Shown: in pieces, positions 1 through 6,722 of the stretch | How positions within the stretch are numbered: position 1 is the first letter of the stretch | How the letters are laid out: every line of letters begins with the position of its first letter | DNA from: an uncultured Acetatifactor sp. | GTDB lineage: Bacteria; Bacillota; Clostridia; Lachnospirales; Lachnospiraceae | Length of the DNA: 29,497 nucleotides | Reading direction: 5' to 3' | Assembly (NCBI GenBank): GCA_934394665.1 | Contig: CAKRRS010000030.1 | Span: 1-29,497 of the forward strand | Translations under genes and position numbers: made by a program | Notes under the pieces: model-generated | Seen by the model: only the letters and a program-made list of their open reading frames with translations | Database searches by the model: none | Told to the model about the DNA's origin: nothing

Positions 1-1254
1 CATGCGAAGCCCGACTACAGAGCTTCCGGAAGTTCCTGCAGCTGCCACTGCATCACTGGTATCAGCGCTTAAGTTACAGAGATTCAGGCACAGAGAAGCA
101 ACCAGTGCCGCAATACCGGAAGCCAGTTTTACCACGAAGGTCTGCATGGAGAAAATGACACTTTCGTCTCTGCGGTGATTTTTCCATTGACCGTAATCCA
201 CGGTATTGGCAAGAAATATTGTAGTCAGTACGGTCAGCATTCCGTTGGCAGCAAAGATCAAAAAGCCCGGAATAAACAGCAGGAACACACTGCTCATATT
301 TGTGAAACACAATAGTAATAAAACAGCATATCCGGCAATTGCCATGAGGAAGCTGACATAAAAGATCCTGATGGTATTCAGGAAGTTACGAAGCAGCGGA
401 AACAACAGCATCATGGATAGAATCTGTACCGCACCGCCGAAGGTATTGAACAGGGTGTAGGAATTGTACCAGGAGTCACCGCCGAAATCATATTTGAAAA
501 AATAAATTACCAGATTCGAGGTTGTATAGATGGCACAATTGATCAGTACGATCGTGATGACCACAGCCATTGCCTGATCGTTTTGCACGAGTGCCTTGAA
601 CATCTGGCCGATAGAAGGGGCATCTACATCTACGGTAGATTTTTCCTTAATATTCAGGCAGGTAACCGTGATAAATACAACAAACAAGACGGCAATGATC
701 AGCGCAAAGCGTGAGAAACCGCTTCTCTCCTCTCCACCGCCCAGCGCGTTGACGCAGAGCATTGTGATCACAGTGATGATGGCGGAACCGACGCCGGCGC
801 AGGAACGGCCTAACGTTGACAGGTCTTCCCGTTCTTTACCGCTGTGGGTAAATGCCGGGATCATGGACCAGAAAGGAATGTCCATCATGGTATAAGTTAC
901 GCCCCAGAGGATGTAGGTTATGGCAGCATACGCCACCAGACCGCTGCCGTTTAAGGCAGGCGGTGCCGAAAACATCAGGAACAATACGATGGCATTGGTG
1001 ACGGTACCGATCATCAGCCAGGGACGGAACTTCCCCCATTTTGTTTTGGTCTTTGCGACAATGACGCCCATGAAGGGATCGTTAAAGGCATCAAAGACTC
1101 TTGCAGCCATGAGAATAATTCCCATAGCAATGGCATTCACCCCTAAAATATCCTGATAATAATACAGAACATAGCTTGCGGACAGCATGTATACCATGTC
1201 TTTGCCTACCGCACCCAGTCCGTAAGAAAATTTTTCTTTTCCGCTTAAATTCAT
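1..1254 (-). CDS. GPH-family sugar:cation symporter, C-terminus cut by window edge
   Basis: This reading frame is open from an ATG at 1254 to base 1 with no stop, giving 418 residues. It belongs to the glycoside-pentoside-hexuronide (MelB/UidB-like) family of sodium- or proton-coupled sugar transporters in the cytoplasmic membrane. The start reads MNLSGKEKFSYGLGAVGKDM, and residues 59-79 carry the family hallmark DPFMGVIVAKTKTKWGKFRP, the loop between TM2 and TM3. The rest is a run of hydrophobic segments compatible with 12 helices. An AAAGGG ribosome binding site lies about 8 bases upstream. Family members are about 450-480 residues, so roughly 30-60 residues are missing beyond the edge. It follows the GH2 glycosidase gene by 131 bases, so it probably imports the glycoside that the GH2 enzyme cleaves. 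The substrate cannot be read from sequence; a galactoside is the likeliest guess. Confidence 0.9.
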   Translation of the reverse strand, partial: MNLSGKEKFSYGLGAVGKDMVYMLSASYVLYYYQDILGVNAIAMGIILMAARVFDAFNDPFMGVIVAKTKTKWGKFRPWLMIGTVTNAIVLFLMFSAPPALNGSGLVAYAAITYILWGVTYTMMDIPFWSMIPAFTHSGKEREDLSTLGRSCAGVGSAIITVITMLCVNALGGGEERSGFSRFALIIAVLFVVFITVTCLNIKEKSTVDVDAPSIGQMFKALVQNDQAMAVVITIVLINCAIYTTSNLVIYFFKYDFGGDSWYNSYTLFNTFGGAVQILSMMLLFPLLRNFLNTIRIFYVSFLMAIAGYAVLLLLCFTNMSSVFLLFIPGFLIFAANGMLTVLTTIFLANTVDYGQWKNHRRDESVIFSMQTFVVKLASGIAALVASLCLNLCNLSADTSDAVAAAGTSGSSVVGLRM

Positions 1255-1278
1255 AATGTAACCCTTTTGCCCTTTCCG

Positions 1279-1302
1279 CCGGTATATTTCGTATGATACC
1301 GG
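1279..1302 (-). repeat. Inverted repeat in the symporter leader
   Basis: Perfect 7-base arms CCGGTAT (1279-1285) and ATACCGG (1296-1302) flank a 10-base loop, ending about 24 bases before the symporter ATG and directly upstream of its ribosome binding site. In RNA this is a hairpin that could affect ribosome access or protect the 5' end of a processed message; in DNA it could be an operator. No T-run follows, so it is not a standard terminator. Confidence 0.5.
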
Positions 1303-1366
1303 GCAAACATTTTTATTTATGACGTATACATTTTACTTTTTTGCACCTGAAGCCTTAAGCGCTGAA

Positions 1367-1384
1367 GATATCTCTGCAGATATC
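1367..1384 (-). repeat. Hairpin just after the GH2 stop codon
   Basis: On the minus strand this reads GATATCT-GCAG-AGATATC, a perfect 7-bp stem with a 4-base loop, one base after the GH2 stop. No T-run follows. It is likely an intercistronic stem that could stabilise the upstream message or attenuate read-through into the symporter gene. Confidence 0.45.
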
Positions 1385-1385
1385 A

Positions 1386-3842
1386 TTAAATGGATACTGT
1401 AAATGAGATTCGCTGTTCTCCTGCAGTATCTGAATGCATGATCAAGGTTCCCTGACCGCTTTTCCCAAGGCTCTTTACATAGGTGCCGCCCATGCCGCCC
1501 TGTAAGGAAATCGTGTCAGGTCCGATGATTGCAATGTCACCTTCTGTGGACAGCCGGACCGGTTCCTGATAAAAAGGAAGTACATTTCCATGAGAATCCT
1601 GCGCTTCGATCCGTACCAGAGCCACATCATAGCTGTGATGTTCGTATAACCGGGTATGGTCTGCTTTGGCTGATAACTGAAGATCCATAACCGGCTCCTT
1701 TGTTACACTTTTTACGACGTTACCGTTTTTGATGGCATCAAACCGATACACGGTCGCGGTACCGCCCCAGTCACCAATATATTTTGTATAAAGTTTTGAA
1801 ACCTCGTCAAAATCAAGATGATAGATTAAGGCCAGCTTTAGAGCGGTAAGATAAAGGCGCTTCGGAATATGGTTCAGACTCCCTCTGGCTACCAGGTTCA
1901 TGGCATCTACCATCTGCTTTGCATGCCTGGGCTTGAAACGTTCGTTCTTTTCAAAGCAATCACCGATAAAGTCATCGATCAATATCGGCCCATGCTTTAG
2001 GTTTTTATAGGGAGACATTTCCGGCCGGTATTCCTTGATAAAACGGTCATTTTTATACATCCTTACACTGTCTGCATTTGACAGGATCCAGATATTGCCG
2101 CGGTTGCAGCCGGGATGTTCGCCGATATCCATGGAGGAAGTAATCTCCAGTACCGGTGTATCTTCCTGTTCGCAGGCGTATACAGAAGCTGCCAACTTCG
2201 GATTGCGGAACATATCCATCACCCCGTGATAGCAGATCCGGTCGCCGCTTCCGAAATCTTTATGCGTATTGTAATCGAACATACACCAGCCAAAGCTTCC
2301 GGCGATATCTTTCTGTCCTGCCACGGCATCCAGCACATTGGCATGCCGGATTGCATGTTCACTGCGGCGTTCTTCGTTATCGAATGCTTTGGTCGGATAC
2401 ATATGTCCGTTATACTCACTGATCAGATAGGGCTTTTCCTTATCGGAAGTTACCTTTGCTTTCGGTTCACAGCCGGGCATTTCTCCATCGTGAAGGAAGT
2501 CATTATAGGTGTAGACATCTTCCAGCAGATGACTTTTCTTGATAGCCCGGACACCGCCTGTCTGTCTTGTAGAGTCCAGTTTGTGAGCTACAGCATTGGT
2601 TTTTTCATAAAATACATCGTCATCCGGAGATTCATTGATCCGTACACCCCACAAAATAATGGAAGGATGATTGCGGTATTGGAGGATCATATCTTCCGCG
2701 TTCTGCACCGCCTGCGCCTTCCAGGCATCGTCACCGATATACTGCCAGCCGGGGAATTCCGTGAACACCAACAGTCCAAGTTCATCACAGCGGTTCAGAA
2801 AATAATGACTTTGCGGATAATGTGAAGTACGGACCGCATTGACACCCAGTTCGTTTTTTAACAGATCGGCATCCAGTTTCTGCATGCTTTCCGGCATGGC
2901 ATAACCTACGTACGGAAAACTCTGATGGCGGTTCAGACCGCGGACGCGCTTCTTTCTGCCGTTGAGGTAAAAGCCGTCTTTCCGAAATACGGCTTCCCTG
3001 ATTCCAAAGGTAGTCTCAGATTCGTCCAGAACCGTTTCTCCTTCACAAATCTGTGTTTTCAGAAGATACAGATTCGGCTGCTCTGTATCCCAAATTTTTG
3101 GATCAGTTATGGTAGACTGCAAAAACAAAGAACCGGCTGAAACCGTTTCTGAACTTAAATTTTTCTGTGTCAGAAGCTGCCATTGCGGTACTGCGGAACT
3201 TTCTGCTTTCAGCGCAAAATACTGACGGAGCTGAAGGAATTTTGAACGATATTTTTCTAAGGCTGCTTCCGAAACATTATAAAACGTAATTTCCGAAATG
3301 ATCTGAGCTGACAAAGGTGTCGCAGACAGATCAGGCGATGTATGCACAAAGAGATCTTTCACTGCAATCTCCTCTTTCACATCCAGATAAACATCACGGT
3401 AGATGCCGCCATAGGTCATATAATCAATGACATAGCCGAAAGGAGGAACATTTAAGCTTTCCCTGCTGTCCAGGCGGACACACAACACATTATCCTGCCC
3501 GTAATTGACCGCTTCGCTCAGGTCTATGGTAAACGCGGTATAACCGCAGTGATGCTCTCCGACTTTCATCCCGTTGCAATATACCGTACTGTCATGGGCG
3601 GCACCTTCAAAGGTCAGGAGCATCCGCTTTCCCTGCCATTCCTTCGGAAACTGCAGGTGCCGTCTGTAGCCGCTGACCATCTGATAGGTGGATTCGTCAA
3701 AATAATGAAACGGTGTCTCTTTGCAGGTATGTGGAATCCGGACGCATTGTAAGGCTTTCTCCGGATATTCGCTGGCAAGCATTTCGTCCTGAAACTGTCC
3801 GGTAAAAAGCCAGTCTTCGTTTAAAAAATAACGCTGATTCAT
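1386..3842 (-). CDS. Glycoside hydrolase family 2 (beta-galactosidase type)
   Basis: This 818-residue retaining exo-glycosidase has no signal peptide, so it is probably cytoplasmic. Residues 1-160 form the jelly-roll sugar-binding domain (motif SGYRRHLQFP near 57-66), then an immunoglobulin-like domain, then the TIM barrel from about 285 (GFYLNGRKKRVRGLNRHQSF). The acid/base is E404 in WGVRINES and the nucleophile is E476 in LISEYNGHM. Beta-sandwich domains and a helical insertion complete the C-terminus. The start at 3842 was chosen because AGAAAGGA precedes it and the GH2 fold begins at once; an in-frame ATG at 3929 would overlap the TetR gene. The NxK pair that marks beta-glucuronidases is not seen near VMDMFRNPK (541-549), which favours beta-galactosidase. 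It lies 61 bases after the regulator and upstream of the symporter, so one operon is likely. The exact substrate is inferred. Confidence 0.92.
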   Translation of the reverse strand: MNQRYFLNEDWLFTGQFQDEMLASEYPEKALQCVRIPHTCKETPFHYFDESTYQMVSGYRRHLQFPKEWQGKRMLLTFEGAAHDSTVYCNGMKVGEHHCGYTAFTIDLSEAVNYGQDNVLCVRLDSRESLNVPPFGYVIDYMTYGGIYRDVYLDVKEEIAVKDLFVHTSPDLSATPLSAQIISEITFYNVSEAALEKYRSKFLQLRQYFALKAESSAVPQWQLLTQKNLSSETVSAGSLFLQSTITDPKIWDTEQPNLYLLKTQICEGETVLDESETTFGIREAVFRKDGFYLNGRKKRVRGLNRHQSFPYVGYAMPESMQKLDADLLKNELGVNAVRTSHYPQSHYFLNRCDELGLLVFTEFPGWQYIGDDAWKAQAVQNAEDMILQYRNHPSIILWGVRINESPDDDVFYEKTNAVAHKLDSTRQTGGVRAIKKSHLLEDVYTYNDFLHDGEMPGCEPKAKVTSDKEKPYLISEYNGHMYPTKAFDNEERRSEHAIRHANVLDAVAGQKDIAGSFGWCMFDYNTHKDFGSGDRICYHGVMDMFRNPKLAASVYACEQEDTPVLEITSSMDIGEHPGCNRGNIWILSNADSVRMYKNDRFIKEYRPEMSPYKNLKHGPILIDDFIGDCFEKNERFKPRHAKQMVDAMNLVARGSLNHIPKRLYLTALKLALIYHLDFDEVSKLYTKYIGDWGGTATVYRFDAIKNGNVVKSVTKEPVMDLQLSAKADHTRLYEHHSYDVALVRIEAQDSHGNVLPFYQEPVRLSTEGDIAIIGPDTISLQGGMGGTYVKSLGKSGQGTLIMHSDTAGEQRISFTVSI

Positions 3843-3903
3843 TGGTGGTTCCTTTCTGGGTATTTTGTATGCAGTAGGTATATTTCTTATGGGATTGTCG
3901 GGA

Positions 3904-4482
3904 TTACTTCGTATTTTGCGTGATGCCATACATAAGAATATCTACGACCTCCTTCAGGGCATCAGCATAAGTCAGCTGATTTTTTGTGAGAATATCCCGT
4001 TGAAAGAACTGTTCGATCGAGGCTTCCAGCATCATTTTGACCAGACAGATGGGAACCGGTCGGATGCTGCCATCCGCCATACCCATTTCGATCAGCTGGA
4101 TCGTAGGCTCCCAGCCGGTCTCCAGCCGCAGTTCCACTTTATGATAAATCTTAGGGTATTTATCTCTGAGGGAATACAGTTTCCTAAGGTCAATATTCTG
4201 GTATCCTTCCGGCAAAACACCTAAAATGCGATGCAGCTTTTCTACAACGCTTAACGCAGGATCCGTCAGGATCATCTGCTCGCTTTCTTTTATCGAATCA
4301 AAAATGTAATCCACCATGGCAAGAAACAATGCTTCTTTGTCATCGTATACTGTGTAAATCGTCTTTTTACTGATGGAAAGTTCTTTCGCAAGATCATCCA
4401 TTGTGAATTTCAGGCCTTTCTTGTCAAAGACGTTAAGGGTGGCTTCCAGAATGATTTTTTGCAGGATGTCCGAAGTATCCAT
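3904..4482 (-). CDS. TetR/AcrR-family transcriptional regulator
   Basis: This 192-residue protein has the TetR layout: an N-terminal helix (DILQKIILEATLNVFDKKG), then a helix-turn-helix at about residues 26-50 (FTMDDLAKELSISKKTIYTV), then a divergent all-helical ligand-binding and dimerisation domain. The start at 4482 was chosen because a strong AAAGGAGGA lies 8 bases upstream; an in-frame ATG at 4596 adds 38 low-complexity residues and sits inside the operator region. It is the first gene of the regulator-GH2-symporter group, the same order and families as the E. coli uidR-uidA-uidB locus. It probably represses itself and the operon through the repeats at 4581-4672. The inducer is unknown. 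A drug- or stress-type TetR cannot be excluded, because the C-terminal domain gives no specific clue. Confidence 0.9.
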   Translation of the reverse strand: MDTSDILQKIILEATLNVFDKKGLKFTMDDLAKELSISKKTIYTVYDDKEALFLAMVDYIFDSIKESEQMILTDPALSVVEKLHRILGVLPEGYQNIDLRKLYSLRDKYPKIYHKVELRLETGWEPTIQLIEMGMADGSIRPVPICLVKMMLEASIEQFFQRDILTKNQLTYADALKEVVDILMYGITQNTK

Positions 4483-4580
4483 TTGATCGATTCCTCCTTT
4501 TTTCGATATTTGCGAATAGATCCTAAAAGAGCGTTTTCGATAGGATTTCTTATTGTTATTACTGTCGGTAATTTCTTTGT

Positions 4581-4672
4581 GGAAACTATAATTCACTTTT
4601 TAGTTTCCTTGACTTAAGAGTATCATTTTGTGTGATAAGATGCAAGAAACGTTTTTTACAAAAATAGTTTCC
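4581..4672 (-). promoter_or_regulatory. Two operator-like inverted repeats upstream of tetR
   Basis: Two elements have identical 28-base spans. 4581-4608 has arms GGAAACTA and TAGTTTCC, and 4645-4672 has arms AGAAAC and GTTTCC, the latter extended as TAGTTTCC on the right side. They are 36 bases apart and lie 99-190 bases before the TetR start. The first overlaps TATAGT, a possible -10 on the minus strand. TTGCAT with TACTCT 17 bases later, lying between the elements, is another weak promoter candidate. The paired arrangement fits an autoregulated TetR operator; that is inference. Confidence 0.5.
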
Positions 4673-4715
4673 TGAAATTGTGAAATATAGCAAAAAGCAA
4701 ATGTAGCAAAATAAA

Positions 4716-4766
4716 CAAAAAAGAAAACCGGACGATCAGGCACTGTGGTATCGGCTGATGTCCGGT
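4716..4766 (-). terminator. Rho-independent terminator after rng
   Basis: On the minus strand, ACCGGACATCAG pairs with CTGAT-C-GTCCGGT (4727-4766, one bulged base) and is followed at once by TTTTCTTTTTTG. It begins 19 bases after the RNase G stop codon and closes the long gene run that starts at the MoxR gene. Confidence 0.88.
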
Positions 4767-4785
4767 ATGTGTTTTCTTATGTTTC

Positions 4786-5895
4786 TTATGCATTTTTGAA
4801 CTGTTCCGCCAGGGTCGGATGCATTTTTTTACGTGTAATCTCAACGAGTCCAAGCGGTGTGATATCTACGATACGTGGCTGCATGGGATCTGTGCGAACC
4901 AACTCTCGCAGCGCATCCAGTAACTTTCGCTGCTGTTCTTTTTCCGGCATATTAATGAAATCTACGATAATGATACCTGACAGGTTACGTAACCGAAGTT
5001 GTCTGGCAATCTCTTCTGCAGCTTCCAGATTTACTTGAAAATAAGTATCTTCTCCGGATTTCTTTGCCTCGTTTTTCCCGGAATTCACATCGATTACCGT
5101 CATGGCTTCCGTAGGCTCAATCACCAGATAACCGCCGCATTTCAGCCAGACTTTTGTATCCAGTGCTTCGTCCATTCCCCGTTCCAGAGAATACAGCAGA
5201 CGTAAGGAGATCGTGGGATCATCATAGAACCTGACCTGTTTTTGCTGCAAGACAGGATGTGTACTTTGGGAAAGCTTTGTATAAATCTCCGGATCATCCG
5301 TAAGGATTTCTCCGTACTCGTCCGGTCCTGCCAATTGCTCCAAAACTTCATAAACGACTTCAGAAGGCTCTTTTAAACAGGTAAGGCATACTTTATGCTC
5401 AGCCTGCTTAGAAAGGCTGAAAATGGCTTCAGAAGCGTTCTCAGGGGTGCTTCCGTTTTTGACAAGCAGTTTTATCATGCGATCGGGGTCGGCTGTGGCA
5501 GAAGCACGCTTTGTTTTCTGGGCATCTCTGGTTACCATGACGACCACTTCATCTCCGGCTTTTAAGGTACCGTCTGCCCTGCGATTTTGCAGGACAGCCT
5601 TTTCGCTTTCTTTTAATGGCAGAAAGCAAAGCTCACCTGGCTTTATCTCTACAAAACAGGCATCGATATTTTTTGCGACATTTTGAATCTTTCCAAGATA
5701 AATACCGCCGATCCTGCTGGAGTTCGAACGTAAGACACGCACGGCGGCAACACCTTTCGACGTAACCAACAATGCGCAGGCTCTGTTTCGCAGGTGGGTG
5801 AAAATTAATTTTCCGCTGCTGCAGTCGGTATCTTTCCGGATCTGGTTTACTTCCTTTTCTCTGGCCGGTCTTCCGCCGGTGAGGCTGCGGCTCAT
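4786..5895 (-). CDS. rng: Ribonuclease G/E family endoribonuclease, short form
   Basis: This 369-residue protein is an RNase E/G-type enzyme that would cleave single-stranded RNA in rRNA or mRNA processing. It has an S1-like segment (GIYLGKIQNVAKNIDACFV, about 64-82) and both catalytic magnesium-binding aspartates: D269 in TVIDVNSGK and D312 in IIIVDFINM. The protein ends soon after LGLVEITRKKMHP (348-360), the point where longer relatives continue into the zinc-link CPxC motif and a small C-terminal domain; both are absent. A terminator follows, so this is a natural end and not a frameshift. The ATG at 5895 overlaps the stop of the upstream gene (ATGA) and has GGAG upstream, showing translational coupling. 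The ribosomal protein genes rplU and rpmA, frequent downstream neighbours in related bacteria, are not here. Confidence 0.9.
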   Translation of the reverse strand: MSRSLTGGRPAREKEVNQIRKDTDCSSGKLIFTHLRNRACALLVTSKGVAAVRVLRSNSSRIGGIYLGKIQNVAKNIDACFVEIKPGELCFLPLKESEKAVLQNRRADGTLKAGDEVVVMVTRDAQKTKRASATADPDRMIKLLVKNGSTPENASEAIFSLSKQAEHKVCLTCLKEPSEVVYEVLEQLAGPDEYGEILTDDPEIYTKLSQSTHPVLQQKQVRFYDDPTISLRLLYSLERGMDEALDTKVWLKCGGYLVIEPTEAMTVIDVNSGKNEAKKSGEDTYFQVNLEAAEEIARQLRLRNLSGIIIVDFINMPEKEQQRKLLDALRELVRTDPMQPRIVDITPLGLVEITRKKMHPTLAEQFKNA

Positions 5896-6680
5896 TCTGT
5901 AACTCCGTCTGAGGAGATGCCGGCATTTTCCGCAGCAGTCGAAACAGCCGGATCAGCAGCGTCCTGTGCTGCAATTGCCTCTTCCACACTGTCATATCCG
6001 ATGGCATCTAACGGTCGAAGTTCTCCCTCGTCATTTCGAAGATAAGTCTCTTCTCTGGTCACTAATAACGCATTCTCCATAAGCGTCTCGTTATGCTCCG
6101 CAAATAACGCTGCTACGACCTGAATCGGTTTAATATTGCCGGCACTGGAAGCATCTACCAGAAGATACAGTCCGTCACCGTCAACGACGCTGCATTCATA
6201 AATACCTTCCTTCAGATTGATCTCACGGCTGCCTTTCTTTGTCTCCTTGGTGATCAGGATTTCCTCTTTTGCCATAAAAGCATCCACTGCGGATGCAAGA
6301 TCAAAATGCGGTCCCCGTCCTTCTCTGAACCGGACGGTATATCCGGCAGCGGCGACACTTGCCATGGCGTTCCCTGCTTTGTCCGGCAGAATCTTTACAG
6401 AGACGATTTCAATACCGGGCACAGATACTGCGTTCAGCCGCTGCATAATATCTTCACAGGAGGTGAGGGAATGCACCTCAAGATCCATATACTCGCCGTT
6501 ACTGGTGAGTCCCACCCCCAAAGGTGCGGCAAAAGACATGATCTGATGAGGGCTGAAGCCGCCCGTATAGGCCACATCCAGTTCCGCTCTGCGGTTTGCT
6601 TTCTGGAAAAAACGCATGACATCCAGATGCCCGATAAAGCGGACCGGACCGTATTTTTTGAATTTCATTCTTAATTTCAT
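5892..6680 (-). CDS. TIGR03936 (DUF2344) radical SAM-linked protein
   Basis: This 262-residue protein starts MKLRMKFKKYGPVRFIGHLD, followed by RRAELDVAYTGGFSPHQIMSF and the LGVG(L)TSNGEYMDLEV stretch, all typical of the TIGR03936/DUF2344 family. That family is found next to, or fused to, TIGR03960 radical SAM proteins, as here with 42 bases between the genes. The biochemical role is unknown. The steady pairing suggests it is a partner or substrate-positioning subunit of the radical SAM enzyme. The last 30 residues are alanine-rich and acidic, probably disordered. The ribosome binding site is modest (GGAGAG about 12 bases upstream), and an ATG four codons later is an alternative start. Its stop overlaps the rng start, so the two proteins are made together. 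Confidence 0.87.
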   Translation of the reverse strand: MKLRMKFKKYGPVRFIGHLDVMRFFQKANRRAELDVAYTGGFSPHQIMSFAAPLGVGLTSNGEYMDLEVHSLTSCEDIMQRLNAVSVPGIEIVSVKILPDKAGNAMASVAAAGYTVRFREGRGPHFDLASAVDAFMAKEEILITKETKKGSREINLKEGIYECSVVDGDGLYLLVDASSAGNIKPIQVVAALFAEHNETLMENALLVTREETYLRNDEGELRPLDAIGYDSVEEAIAAQDAADPAVSTAAENAGISSDGVTE

Positions 6681-6722
6681 AATGTGATAACTCTCTCCGT
6701 TCTTTTATACGTTACACAATCA

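Noticed and set aside
2115..2825. 236-codon plus-strand ORF inside the GH2 gene
   Set aside because: It lies wholly antisense to a clear GH2 catalytic domain, and the product resembles no family. It is a shadow frame.
4656..4853. 65-codon minus-strand ORF across the rng terminator
   Set aside because: It covers the terminator hairpin and the end of rng in another frame, and has no family resemblance.
4786..5895. Frameshifted or truncated RNase G pseudogene
   Set aside because: The catalytic residues are intact, the gene is translationally coupled and a terminator follows the stop directly, so it looks like a natural short form.
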